Shown: positions 8,693 through 16,655 of the stretch, in pieces | Numbering within the stretch: position 1 is the first letter of the stretch | How the letters are laid out: each line of letters begins with the position of its first letter | Source of the DNA: Actinoallomurus vinaceus | Lineage (GTDB): Bacteria > Actinomycetota > Actinomycetes > Streptosporangiales > Streptosporangiaceae | Direction: 5' to 3' | Assembly: GCF_039542055.1 (NCBI RefSeq) | Contig: NZ_BAABHK010000006.1 | Location: 527,016-591,015 of the forward strand | DNA length: 64,000 bases | Notes under the pieces: model-generated | Database searches by the model: none | Told to the model about the DNA's origin: nothing | What the model saw: only the letters and a program-made list of their open reading frames with translations | Translations under genes and position numbers: made by a program

Positions 8693-8851
8693 ATGAAGAA
8701 GACCCTGAAGTGGGGGGGACTGGCGTTCCTGGCGTTCTACCTGATCAGCCGTCCGCACAACGCGGCCAACGTCGTGCACGGGGCACTGACCGGCGTCAGT
8801 GGCGCGGCGAACTCGCTGTCGACCTTCGTCAGTGACCTGCCGAACAAATAG
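8693..8851 (+). CDS. Small single-span membrane protein (52 aa)
   Basis: ATG 8693 is preceded 9 nt upstream by GGGGAG. The product starts MKKTLKWGGLAFLAFYLISR, with a hydrophobic segment at residues 8-19 after three lysines, then a polar, Ala/Asn/Val-rich tail ending SDLPNK. The charge pattern suggests a single-pass membrane peptide or weakly hydrophobic signal. GC3 is high and codon use resembles the neighbours. The SD lies in a hairpin. It is followed after 7 nt by the convergent DUF72 gene. Function unknown. Confidence 0.65.
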   Translation: MKKTLKWGGLAFLAFYLISRPHNAANVVHGALTGVSGAANSLSTFVSDLPNK

Positions 8852-8858
8852 TGTCCGC

Positions 8859-9737
8859 TCACTCGGACGGGGCGAGCAGCGCGGCCAACCGGGCCGCGTT
8901 GCGCTGTGCGTAGTCCCGATAGCAGTTGTTCATCAGAACGTGTGTCGTGTCGGCGTCCTCGGCGAGCCTCCGTAGCCGGGGCGCCCACTCCCTCAGCTCC
9001 CGCTCCCCGTACAGGTAGCCGAACCGCTCGTAGATGTTCTTGCTGGTCCACTTGTCGGAGTGGCCGTGGAACCGCACGACCGCCAGGCCGGACGTCGCGG
9101 TCAGTACAGGCGGGATCGAACTCGGATGCCCCTGCGGCATGTCCACGCTCACGTACGGCACGTCGTACCTGAGTAGGAAGTCCAGGGTCTCCTCGCGATT
9201 GTCCTCGCTCATCCAGGTGTGGTTCCGGAACTCCACGCAGACGCGCATCGGCTCGCACCGTCGCTTGACCTGCAGGATGTACTCCTTGTTCGCCCGCCCG
9301 ATCGGGAACCACTGCGGGAACTGGAACAGCAGGGCGCCCAGCCGGCCCGCCTCCTGCAACGGCCACAGCGACTCGAGGAACCGCTGCCAGACCTCATCCG
9401 CGACGTCGTCGGGGACGTCCCGCAGATACAGGGTCTTCTTGTCCGGCACCCGCTCCCGCAGCTCCTTGTACAGCGCGGCCGGCCGGGTGGGGTGCCGGGT
9501 GAGCAGGGAGAAGGCCTTGACGTTGAACGTGAAGCCCGGCGGCGTACGGTCGCGCCAGTAGCCGACGGTCCGCTCGGCGGGCGGCGCGTAGTACGTCGAG
9601 TCGACCTCGACCAGCGGAAATCGCGACGCGTAGTACTTCAGGCGCTCCTCGGCGGTCTTGACCTCCGGCGGGTACCAGTCCGTCTCGAGCAGCGTCTTGT
9701 CCGTCCACGACGCGGTGCCCACCAGGATCTCGCCCAT
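8859..9737 (-). CDS. DUF72 domain protein
   Basis: The 292-residue protein opens MGEILVGTASWTDKTLLE and contains YYASRFPLVEVDSTYYAPP, FTFNVKAFSLLTRHP and LLFQFPQWF, all typical of the TIM-barrel-like DUF72 (YecE) family. The biochemical role of the family is unsettled. ATG 9737 has no SD; a -10-like TAGTCT lies 6 nt upstream, so the mRNA is probably leaderless. It is divergent from glutathione peroxidase across only 23 bp. Confidence 0.88.
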   Translation of the reverse strand: MGEILVGTASWTDKTLLETDWYPPEVKTAEERLKYYASRFPLVEVDSTYYAPPAERTVGYWRDRTPPGFTFNVKAFSLLTRHPTRPAALYKELRERVPDKKTLYLRDVPDDVADEVWQRFLESLWPLQEAGRLGALLFQFPQWFPIGRANKEYILQVKRRCEPMRVCVEFRNHTWMSEDNREETLDFLLRYDVPYVSVDMPQGHPSSIPPVLTATSGLAVVRFHGHSDKWTSKNIYERFGYLYGERELREWAPRLRRLAEDADTTHVLMNNCYRDYAQRNAARLAALLAPSE

Positions 9738-9743
9738 AGACCC

Positions 9744-9753
9744 AGACTAGGAT
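9744..9753. promoter_or_regulatory. Overlapping divergent -10 elements
   Basis: TAGTCT on the - strand (9749-9744) ends 6 nt before DUF72 ATG 9737. TAGGAT on the + strand (9748-9753) ends 7 nt before the peroxidase GTG 9761. The two hexamers share the central TA. Both genes would be leaderless, and only one direction could fire at a time. Confidence 0.5.
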
Positions 9754-9760
9754 TCCGATC

Positions 9761-10246
9761 GTGTCGATCTATGATGTGGACATCCAGCGCCTTCAGGGCG
9801 GGCCCGCCGACCTCGGCCAGTACCGCGGCAGGACCGTGCTCCTCGTGAACGTCGCCTCCAAGTGCGGCCTCACCCCGCAGTACGAGGGACTGCAGCGGCT
9901 GCAGGAGACCTACGCCGACCGCGGCTTCACCGTGCTGGGCGTGCCGTGCAACCAGTTCGCGGGCCAGGAGCCCGGCACGTCGGAGGAGATCGCCGAGTTC
10001 TGCTCGACGACGTACGGCGTCGACTTCCCGCTCACCGAGAAGGTCGACGTCAACGGCGACGACCGGCATCCGCTGTACGCCGAGCTGGTCGGCGTCCCGG
10101 ACGCCGCCGGCTACACCGGCGACATCCGGTGGAACTTCGAGAAGTTCCTGATCGGCCCGGACGGCGCGGTCGTGGCTCGGTTCGACCCGCGCACCGAGCC
10201 GGACACCGACGAGCTCGTCGGGGCGATCGAGAGCAACCTGCCCTGA
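9761..10246 (+). CDS. Glutathione peroxidase-family thiol peroxidase
   Basis: The 161-residue protein carries the catalytic Cys in VNVASKCGLTPQY, Gln/Cys in VPCNQFAGQEPG, and the Trp-Asn of DIRWNFEKFLIG. It reduces hydroperoxides; actinobacterial members usually use thioredoxin or mycothiol systems rather than glutathione. GTG 9761 lies 7 nt after TAGGAT with no SD, indicating a leaderless message. The downstream SLOG gene starts 5 nt after the stop, so the two are likely cotranscribed. Confidence 0.93.
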   Translation: MSIYDVDIQRLQGGPADLGQYRGRTVLLVNVASKCGLTPQYEGLQRLQETYADRGFTVLGVPCNQFAGQEPGTSEEIAEFCSTTYGVDFPLTEKVDVNGDDRHPLYAELVGVPDAAGYTGDIRWNFEKFLIGPDGAVVARFDPRTEPDTDELVGAIESNLP

Positions 10247-10251
10247 TCCAG

Positions 10252-10707
10252 GTGGCGGTGTGCGGTCCCAGCGACTGCACCGACGCGGAGCGCGACGCGG
10301 CGTATGAGGTCGGCAGGCTGCTGGCCGCGCGCGGCGCGGTCGTGCTGTGCGGCGGATACTCCGGGGTCATGGCGGCGGTCGCCGAGGGCGCCCGCTCCGC
10401 CGGCGGCATGGTGGTCGGCGTCCTGTCCCGGGCCGACCGTGAGGGCGCCGCTCCGGGGCTGAGCGCGGCCATCGCCACGGGCATGGGCGAGGCGCGCAAC
10501 GCCGTCCTCGTCGCCTCCGCCGACGCCGTCATCGTCATCGGCGGTTCGTGGGGGACGCTGTCGGAGCTGGCCCTGGCCATGCGCCGCGGCGATGTTCCCG
10601 TCGTGCAGCTCGGCGGCTGGCAGGTGCTCGACGAACACGGCGAGCCACTGCCCGGGATCCGGCGTGCCGAGACACCGGAGGAGGCCGTCCGCCTGGCGGG
10701 CGGGTAG
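10252..10707 (+). CDS. SLOG/TIGR00725-like nucleotide-binding protein
   Basis: The 151-residue protein shows the LOG-like Rossmann signature: VLCGGYSGVMAAVAEGA, then VIVIGGSWGTLSELALA. Related folds include LOG phosphoribohydrolases and putative nucleotide sensors, but this short subtype has no assigned substrate. GTG 10252 is chosen because the family usually begins just before the first strand (here VAVCGPS). It lies 5 nt after the peroxidase stop and reads as its operon partner. Confidence 0.75.
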   Translation: MAVCGPSDCTDAERDAAYEVGRLLAARGAVVLCGGYSGVMAAVAEGARSAGGMVVGVLSRADREGAAPGLSAAIATGMGEARNAVLVASADAVIVIGGSWGTLSELALAMRRGDVPVVQLGGWQVLDEHGEPLPGIRRAETPEEAVRLAGG

Positions 10708-10801
10708 TTCTCCGGAGCACGGGCGCCGTCCGACCGGCGGATCTGTGGCCTCTGAAGCGCTGGACGGGCGGCGGCGCCTGGCGGGCGCTGGACCGGCCGT
10801 G

Positions 10802-11389
10802 TCAGGCCAGGAGCGCCTCGATCCGCGCGACCGAGTCCGGGCCGGCGAGCTCGACGGTCGGCACCGGCCCGTTCGCGAGCCGGTCGGCCAGCGCGGAGAC
10901 CGCCTCCGCGCGGCGGGCGACGTAGTCGACCTCGTCGGTCCCCGGCGGGCGGCCGTGCAGGAGGGTGGCCACCTCCACCAGCGCGAGATGACCGGCGTCC
11001 AGCGCGATCCCGGGTCCGGCGGTGCGGCGCAGCCGCCCGTACGCGGTGACGAGACGGCGAACCGCAGGATGGGACACGTCGAGCAGCACACCGCGGTGAA
11101 GCGCCTTCGTGTGCCGCCGGAGAGCGCGACGGCGCGCCCCGCGCAGCACCGCCGCCTGCGCGGGCAGCGCCAGGCCGAGCGCCAGACAGGCGACCGCCAC
11201 GACGGTCAGCCAGGCGGGCAGGCGGGCGAGGACGACCACGGCGAGCAGGGCGGCGCCGCCCGCGGCGAGCACCACCTCGGGGACCCCGATCCCCTTCTCC
11301 GGTTCTCCGGCCGGTACACGGCGGTCGTCCGCCGCCGGCGCGTCGACGAGCGGACCGGACCGATGCGGGACGATGACCTGCGACGGCAT
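10802..11389 (-). CDS. Hypothetical membrane protein (195 aa)
   Basis: ATG 11389 gives a protein with two adjacent hydrophobic segments around residues 33-78 (VVLAAGGAALLAVVVLA and LTVVAVACLALGLALP). A basic loop follows (GARRRALRRHTKALHRG), then a ~100-residue cytoplasmic, helix-rich tail. The frame extends upstream antisense to the SDR gene, but that part has no coding character. I do not recognise the family. The SDR gene is divergent from it. Confidence 0.65.
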   Translation of the reverse strand: MPSQVIVPHRSGPLVDAPAADDRRVPAGEPEKGIGVPEVVLAAGGAALLAVVVLARLPAWLTVVAVACLALGLALPAQAAVLRGARRRALRRHTKALHRGVLLDVSHPAVRRLVTAYGRLRRTAGPGIALDAGHLALVEVATLLHGRPPGTDEVDYVARRAEAVSALADRLANGPVPTVELAGPDSVARIEALLA

Positions 11390-11491
11390 GATCCGATTAT
11401 CGACCGAGGCGGCCCTCGTCAAACGGACGCCGTTCCGGTCCGCCGAAACCGAAGCGCGTTCTAGTATGGTCCGCCAGTGGAGGTGGCGGAC

Positions 11492-12415
11492 ATGGCCAAG
11501 TGGACCACCGATGAGATCCCCGACCTCGCCGGGAGACGAGCCGTCGTCACCGGCGCCAACAGCGGCATCGGCCTGTGCACCGCGCTCGAACTGGCCCGGC
11601 ACGGCGCCACCGTGGTCCTCGCCTGCCGGAGCGCCGAACGCGGTCGCGCCGCCCTGGACCGGATCCGGACGGCCGTGCCCGAGTGCGACGTCGTCCTCGG
11701 CTCCCTCGACCTGGCGGACCTGGCCTCGGTGCGGGCCTTCGCCGAGGAGCACGGCACGACAGGGCTCGACCTGCTCGTCAACAACGCCGGGGTGATGGCA
11801 CTGCCGCGGCGGACCACCCCCGACGGGTTCGAGTTGCAGTTCGGCACCAACCACCTGGGGCACTTCGCCCTCACCGGTCTGCTGCTGCCCGCCCTGCTCG
11901 ACCGCCCCGGCGCGCGGGTCGTCACCGTGACGAGCATGATGCACTGGCTCGGACGCCTCGACTTCGACGACCTCGACGGCGAGCGCCGGTACGGGAAATG
12001 GACGGCCTACTGCCAGTCCAAGCTCGCCAATCTCGTCTTCGCCAAGGAGCTCGACCGCCGGGCGAACGGCCGGCTGATCAGCGCCGCCGCCCACCCCGGG
12101 TACGCCGCGACCAACCTGCAACAGGCCGGGCCCCGCATGAGCGGCAGCCGGATCGGCGAGGTCCTCAATGGCGTGGCCAACACGCTCTTCGCCCAGTCCG
12201 ACACCGGCGGCGCGCAGCCCACGCTGTACGCGGCGACCGCCACGGAGGTGCGCGGCGGGCAGTGCTACGGCCCACGCGGGCCGGGTCAGAGCCGAGGAGC
12301 CCCGCGCCGCGTACCGACGCTGCGCAAGGCGGGCGATCCCGAACTCGGCCGCCGCCTCTGGGAGGTCTCCGAGCAGCGCACCGGCGTCACCTACGACGCC
12401 CTGCGCCAGGACTGA
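11492..12415 (+). CDS. Short-chain dehydrogenase, retinol-dehydrogenase/POR-like
   Basis: The 307-residue SDR has the cofactor motif TGANSGIG, NNAGVMALP and the catalytic YCQSK. Acidic/basic residues after strand 2 (LACRSAERGR) suggest NADP. ATG 11492 has GGAGGTGG at 11479-11486; GTG 11477, 9 nt after TAGTAT (11462-11467), is an alternative start. It ends ~70 nt before the convergent ogt. Substrate unknown. Confidence 0.88.
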   Translation: MAKWTTDEIPDLAGRRAVVTGANSGIGLCTALELARHGATVVLACRSAERGRAALDRIRTAVPECDVVLGSLDLADLASVRAFAEEHGTTGLDLLVNNAGVMALPRRTTPDGFELQFGTNHLGHFALTGLLLPALLDRPGARVVTVTSMMHWLGRLDFDDLDGERRYGKWTAYCQSKLANLVFAKELDRRANGRLISAAAHPGYAATNLQQAGPRMSGSRIGEVLNGVANTLFAQSDTGGAQPTLYAATATEVRGGQCYGPRGPGQSRGAPRRVPTLRKAGDPELGRRLWEVSEQRTGVTYDALRQD

Positions 12416-12487
12416 CCGGCCGGGCCGTCACCAGGAAGGGGCGACCGAACTTCACCTCTGAGTAATCGAGTTATCGCTTTCCATGTC

Positions 12488-13024
12488 CTATGAGTGCGGC
12501 CCGGCGTCCGGGTCCCAGTCGAGGGTCGCGGGGATGGCGCCTTCCATCGTGAGGAGCCAGCGTTTGACCTCGACGCCGGAGCCGCCGCTGTAGCCGCCGA
12601 GACCGTCGGTGGCCACCACGCGGTGGCAGGGCACGACGATCGGGATCGGGTTGGATCCCATGATCGAGCCGATGGCCCGTGCCGGCACTCCCGTGCCGCT
12701 GAGGTCGGCCAGGCCTCCGTACGTCACCGTCTCGCCGTAAGGCACGCCGGCGTACAGCTTCTCCAGGACCTCGCGCTGGGCACCGGACGTGTGGCGCCAG
12801 TCGATCGGCAGGTCGAAGGCCCGTAGTTCGTCCGTGAAGTAGGCGGCCAGCTGGTCGCGCACCGGCTCCGTGCGCTCCGGGGCGTCGACCAGGGGGAGTC
12901 CGGCCCTCAGCCGGGCCCGCTCGCGGGGCGTGTCCCGGAAGGACAGCCCGCTCAGGCCTTCGGCGGTGCAGGCGAAGGCCAGCCGCCCCAGCGGCGTCTC
13001 CAGCGTTCCGATCGCGACGTCCAC
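12488..13024 (-). CDS. ogt: Methylated-DNA--protein-cysteine S-methyltransferase
   Basis: The 178-residue protein carries the invariant active site PIVVPCHRVV, where Cys accepts the alkyl group from O6-alkylguanine, and the recognition-helix stretch PARAIGSIMGSNP. The C-terminal GGYSGGSGVEVKRWLLTMEG matches Ogt/MGMT. It is a suicidal DNA-repair enzyme. The start is GTG 13024, preceded by a purine-rich GGAAGAAAGG. Confidence 0.95.
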   Translation of the reverse strand: MDVAIGTLETPLGRLAFACTAEGLSGLSFRDTPRERARLRAGLPLVDAPERTEPVRDQLAAYFTDELRAFDLPIDWRHTSGAQREVLEKLYAGVPYGETVTYGGLADLSGTGVPARAIGSIMGSNPIPIVVPCHRVVATDGLGGYSGGSGVEVKRWLLTMEGAIPATLDWDPDAGPHS

Positions 13025-13116
13025 CCTTTCTTCCTACCAATCCCCAGGGGCCGACGCTCGCGAGAATCCGACATCGTGGTCGTTCGGCGGGCCACCGGCG
13101 CCGGGACCCGATCAAT

Positions 13117-13133
13117 GTTGATGCTTCGTCAAC
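13117..13133. promoter_or_regulatory. Inverted repeat GTTGA-N7-TCAAC, probable autoregulatory operator
   Basis: GTTGA (13117-13121) and TCAAC (13129-13133) abut the -10-like TACGGT (13134-13139), which ends 7 nt before GTG 13147. The site lies in the spacer of the promoter of an HTH-bearing citrate synthase-like gene, the usual place for a repressor. Confidence 0.45.
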
Positions 13134-13146
13134 TACGGTGGCGGTC

Positions 13147-14373
13147 GTGACGGAGACGGCGGGTGAGTGGATCGACGCGGCCCGGGCGGCGGAACGGCTC
13201 GGGGTCAAGCCGGCCACCTTGTACGCCTATGTCAGCCGTGGCGTGCTCAGGCGGCGGCGCTCGCCGGACGGGCGGCGCAGCCTCTTCGACCCGGCCGAGA
13301 TCGAGGAACTGGCCCGCAGAGGACGGCCGCGGCGACCGCCCGGCGCGAGTGAGCTGGTCATCGAGTCGCGGGTCACCGCGCTGGGCGACGACCGCCCGTA
13401 CTACCGGGGGCGCGACGCCCTTGACCTCGCCGGTTCGCACGACTTCGAGGCCGTCGCCGAGTGGCTGTGGGCCGGTGAGCCCTCGTCGGCGGGCGGCGAC
13501 GCGTGGCGGCCGAGTCCGCAGGCGGTCGCGGTCGCGCGGGCGGCCCAGTCCGGCCTGCCGGGAGAGACCCTGCCGCTGGACCGGCTGCAGGTGATCACGA
13601 CGGCTCTGGCCGCGGCCGACCCGGTGCGCCTCGTCCTCGACGCCCCCGCCGTCGTCGCCCTGGGGCGACGGCTCATCGCCGGAATGGTGGAGTCGCTGCC
13701 CGCCGCCGGTGGCGATGCCGATCCACCGGGCGGGGCGTCGATCGCGGCGCGCCTGTGGACGCGTCTCACTCCTCAGGAACCACGGCCCGCGACGGTGCGC
13801 GCGCTCAACGCCGCCCTCGTGCTGCTGGCCGACCACGAACTGGCCTCGTCCACCCTCGCCGCCCGCATCGCCGCGTCCGTGCGCGCCGACCCGTACGCCG
13901 TCGTGACCGCCGGGCTCGGGGCGGCGGGAGGCGGCCTGCACGGTGGCGCCTCGCTCGGCGCGGAGGCGTTCCTCGCCGAGATCCCCGCGCCCGAGCGGGC
14001 CGCGCGGGTCATCGGCGAGCGCCTGCGCCGAGGCGAAGGCGTCCCGGGCTTCGGGCATCGTGTCTACCGGGTCCGGGACGGCCGCGCCGGATGCCTGCTC
14101 GACCTGGTCCGGGCCGCCGCGCCGGACCACGAGCGGCTCGCCGTCGCCGAGACGGTGCTGGCGGAGGCGCGCGGCCGCGGGCTCCCCGGGGTGAACGTCG
14201 ACTTCGCGCTCGCGACGCTCGGCGCCGTGACCGGGATGGGACGGGGAGCGGGAGAGGCGATCTTCGCTGTCGCCCGTACGGCCGGTTGGCTCGCGCACGC
14301 CCTGGAGGAGTACGCCCGGGGCACGCCGCTGCGCCCGCGCGCCATCTACACGGGCCGGCCCCGTGACGTATGA
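13147..14373 (+). CDS. HTH-citrate synthase fusion
   Basis: Residues ~5-60 form a MerR/excisionase-like helix-turn-helix (WIDAARAAERLGVKPATLYA, then RRRRSPDGRRSLFDPAEIEE). The rest is a citrate synthase-like domain with His in GGGLHGGASLG (~264), His in GVPGFGHRVY (~302) and Asp in GVNVDFALATLG (~350), the three catalytic positions. It is shorter than housekeeping citrate synthase (408 versus ~430 including the HTH). GTG 13147 fits a leaderless start (TACGGT 7 nt upstream); GTG 13138 would fall inside that hexamer. Whether it is an enzyme, a sensor or both is open. Confidence 0.85.
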   Translation: MTETAGEWIDAARAAERLGVKPATLYAYVSRGVLRRRRSPDGRRSLFDPAEIEELARRGRPRRPPGASELVIESRVTALGDDRPYYRGRDALDLAGSHDFEAVAEWLWAGEPSSAGGDAWRPSPQAVAVARAAQSGLPGETLPLDRLQVITTALAAADPVRLVLDAPAVVALGRRLIAGMVESLPAAGGDADPPGGASIAARLWTRLTPQEPRPATVRALNAALVLLADHELASSTLAARIAASVRADPYAVVTAGLGAAGGGLHGGASLGAEAFLAEIPAPERAARVIGERLRRGEGVPGFGHRVYRVRDGRAGCLLDLVRAAAPDHERLAVAETVLAEARGRGLPGVNVDFALATLGAVTGMGRGAGEAIFAVARTAGWLAHALEEYARGTPLRPRAIYTGRPRDV

Positions 14374-14439
14374 CCACGGATGATCCCGCTGGGGTGGACC
14401 CGGGGCAGGCCTTGGCATGGGGGCGGGTACGCTCGATGC

Positions 14440-14793
14440 GTGCGACGGTTCTTTCGGCCCGGCTGGCTCGGACTCCACCTGATCGCCATCGTGCTGATCG
14501 GCGTGTTCATGCTGGCCGGCTGGTGGCAGCTGGCGCGTGCCCAGGGCGGCAACCTGCAGAGCTGGGCGTACGTCATCGAATGGCCGATGTTCGCGATCTT
14601 CGTGGTCGCGATGTGGGTGCGGATGGTGCGGGACGAGCTGCGCGGCGAGACGAACGCCGACCCGGGCACGGTCACCCCGCCGAACGCCGCGCCGTCGCCC
14701 CGGCTCGATGACATCGACGACGAGGAGGACGAGGAGCTGGTGGCCTACAACCGCCGCCTCGCCCGGCTGAACGACGAGGCGTCGCGCCCCTGA
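14440..14793 (+). CDS. Small membrane protein (117 aa)
   Basis: GTG 14440 lies 6 nt after TACGCT (14428-14433), so a leaderless start is favoured over the upstream ATG. Two transmembrane helices are visible: residues ~9-27 (LGLHLIAIVLIGVFMLAGWW) and ~46-62 (EWPMFAIFVVAMWV). An acidic tail follows (DDIDDEEDEELVAYNRR). Actinobacteria often have this protein next to a DUF3817 protein, as here. Function unknown. Confidence 0.75.
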   Translation: MRRFFRPGWLGLHLIAIVLIGVFMLAGWWQLARAQGGNLQSWAYVIEWPMFAIFVVAMWVRMVRDELRGETNADPGTVTPPNAAPSPRLDDIDDEEDEELVAYNRRLARLNDEASRP

Positions 14794-14821
14794 CGGCGCG
14801 GGCTTCACGGAGGGACGACCC

Positions 14822-15157
14822 GTGCAAGGAGCGGTGACCCGCTATCGCGTCATGGCGTACGTGACCGGCGTGCTGCTGATCGTGCTGTGCTTCGTCGCGG
14901 TGCCGCTGAAGCTGTTCGCGCACAACGGCGTGCTGTCCACCGCCGTCGGCATCCCGCACGGCATGGTGTGCTACCCGCTCTACCTGCTGACCACCTTCGA
15001 CCTCTACCGCCGGGTCCGCTGGCCGCTGAGCAAGATGGTGCTGGTCGTGCTGGCCGGGATCATTCCGTTCCTGACCTTCTACATCGAGCGGCGGGTCGTG
15101 GCCGAGCTGCGCGAGCAGACCGCCCCGGCGCGGCGCACGGACGCCGCCGGGGTCTGA
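14822..15157 (+). CDS. DUF3817 integral membrane protein
   Basis: The 111-residue protein has three hydrophobic segments (VMAYVTGVLLIVLCFVAVPL; GIPHGMVCYPLYLLTTFDLY; MVLVVLAGIIPFLTFYIE). The conserved GIPHGM-YPLYL pattern is typical of DUF3817. GTG 14822 has GGAGGG upstream. It is 28 nt behind the partner membrane gene and probably cotranscribed. Confidence 0.82.
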   Translation: MQGAVTRYRVMAYVTGVLLIVLCFVAVPLKLFAHNGVLSTAVGIPHGMVCYPLYLLTTFDLYRRVRWPLSKMVLVVLAGIIPFLTFYIERRVVAELREQTAPARRTDAAGV

Positions 15158-15209
15158 TCTTTCGATCACGTTTGGACCGTACGACTCTGCGGGGTTATCT
15201 TTGACTGCG

Positions 15210-15225
15210 TCAACTTAATCGTTGA
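15210..15225. promoter_or_regulatory. Inverted repeat TCAAC-N6-GTTGA, probable MarR operator
   Basis: The arms at 15210-15214 and 15221-15225 overlap the SD (GAGGTGG, 15224-15230) of the MarR-GNAT gene. MarR proteins commonly bind such dyads in their own promoters, so autorepression is likely. Confidence 0.45.
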
Positions 15226-15233
15226 GGTGGTCA

Positions 15234-16157
15234 ATGAATACTGTCGTGCCGTCGGACCGCGTCGCCGCCGTCCGCGCGTTCAATCGCTTCTACACCTCCG
15301 TCATCGGCGTGCTGAACGAGGGTCTGCTCCAGACGCCGTACTCCCTCACCGAGGCCAGGGTGATCTTCGAGCTCGCCCGCCGGGACGCCTGCGAGGTCGC
15401 CGACCTGCGCCGGTCGCTCGACCTGGACGCCGGCTACCTCAGCCGCATGCTGTCCCGCTTCGAGACCGACGGGCTCATCGTCCGCGGACGCGCCGAGGAC
15501 GACGCCCGGCGGCAGATGGCCCGGCTCACCGAGCGCGGCCGCGAGGCGTTCCAGGACCTGGACGCCCGGTCGGCGGCCCAGATCGACCAGAAACTGTCCG
15601 GGCTCACCGAAGAGGACCAGCGCCGGCTGCTGGGCGCGATGGGCGTGATCGAGGGACTGCTGGGGGAGCGCCCGCGGCCCGCGTCGTACGTGCTGCGGCC
15701 GCTCGGCCCCGGCGACCTCGGCTGGGTGATCCAGCGGCACGGCGCCCTGTACGCCGCGGAGTACGGCTTCAACACGTCCTTCGAGGTGCTCGTCGCCCGC
15801 ATCGTCGCCGAGTACGGCGAGCACCACGGACCCGGCGACAACGCGTGGATCGCGGAGATCGACGGCGAGCCGGTCGGAACCATCTTCTGCGTACGGGAGA
15901 GCGAGCGGGTCGCGCGGCTTCGCCTGCTCCTGGTCGAGCCGTCCGCGCGCGGTCACGGCGTGGGAGGCCGGCTCGTCGAGGAGTGCGTCAGGTTCGCCCG
16001 CCGGTCGGGGTACGACGAGATCGTCCTGTGGACCCAGGACACCCTGACGGACGCCCGCCGCCTCTACGAGCGCGCCGGGTTCGAACTGGCCGCGGAGGAG
16101 CCGTACGACGGCTTTGGGCCGGAGACGAAAGAGCAGACCTGGCGCATGAAACTGTGA
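15234..16157 (+). CDS. MarR regulator-GNAT acetyltransferase fusion
   Basis: The 307-residue protein has an N-terminal MarR winged helix (residues ~10-145; YSLTEARVIFELARRDACEV, and the wing RAEDDARRQMARLTERGREA). The C-terminal GNAT domain (~150-307) carries the acetyl-CoA loop VEPSARGHGVGGRLVEECV and LYERAGFELA. ATG 15234 has GAGGTGG upstream. Such fusions are widespread in actinobacteria, but their acetyl acceptor is unknown. A strong terminator follows 6 nt after the stop. Confidence 0.9.
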   Translation: MNTVVPSDRVAAVRAFNRFYTSVIGVLNEGLLQTPYSLTEARVIFELARRDACEVADLRRSLDLDAGYLSRMLSRFETDGLIVRGRAEDDARRQMARLTERGREAFQDLDARSAAQIDQKLSGLTEEDQRRLLGAMGVIEGLLGERPRPASYVLRPLGPGDLGWVIQRHGALYAAEYGFNTSFEVLVARIVAEYGEHHGPGDNAWIAEIDGEPVGTIFCVRESERVARLRLLLVEPSARGHGVGGRLVEECVRFARRSGYDEIVLWTQDTLTDARRLYERAGFELAAEEPYDGFGPETKEQTWRMKL

Positions 16158-16163
16158 CCACGG

Positions 16164-16203
16164 CACTGGCCCGCGGCGTCGTATGGTTCGCCGCGGGCCA
16201 GTG
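16164..16203 (+). terminator. 15-bp perfect stem terminator
   Basis: CACTGGCCCGCGGCG (16164-16178) is exactly complementary to 16189-16203, with a 10-nt loop. It begins 6 nt after the MarR-GNAT stop. There is no T-run. Confidence 0.75.
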
Positions 16204-16655
16204 GGACCGTTTCGAGTCGAGAGGGTTTCAGGCGTCAGGTCATCCATGCTCCTTTCGCGCGTGCCGTGTCGGCGGATGGGGTGCCGGGCCGGCGGCGAAA
16301 CTCGGGAACACCGCCGGCCCGGCCGGTTCGACGCGGACGCCGTGGGGGCGTACGGCATCCACGCCGGAGGACTTGGAGGGCCGGGTGCCGTACGCTCTCG
16401 CCCTGCACGGGTGGGGGGAAAACACCCGCCGGTGTCGTACGGTCATGCCGGCCCTCCTCGAATCGCAGACGATGGGCGGGGCCCGGAGTATCCCCAGCGA
16501 TCCCATCACGTGGCGTTGCGATCTCGTTACTGTGAGTACCCGTCATCCATGAGGGCGTAAACCGAGGTCAAGCGAGAAATCTGCGCCGGGGCCGACCGGC
16601 AAAGATCACGTCACCTCGTCACCCTCGGTGGCGAGCGGCCCGAGGGCGGTGGTCC
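16204..16655. other. Gene-poor stretch
   Basis: About 450 bp with no convincing gene. It holds an inverted repeat GTACGGCATCC (16350-16360) / GGGTGCCGTAC (16383-16393). On the - strand there is a well-spaced SD (AAAGGAG) before ATG 16247, opening a short frame beginning MDDLTPETLSTRNGPTGP, which runs into the terminator and then antisense through the MarR-GNAT gene. Nothing else is supported. Confidence 0.4.
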
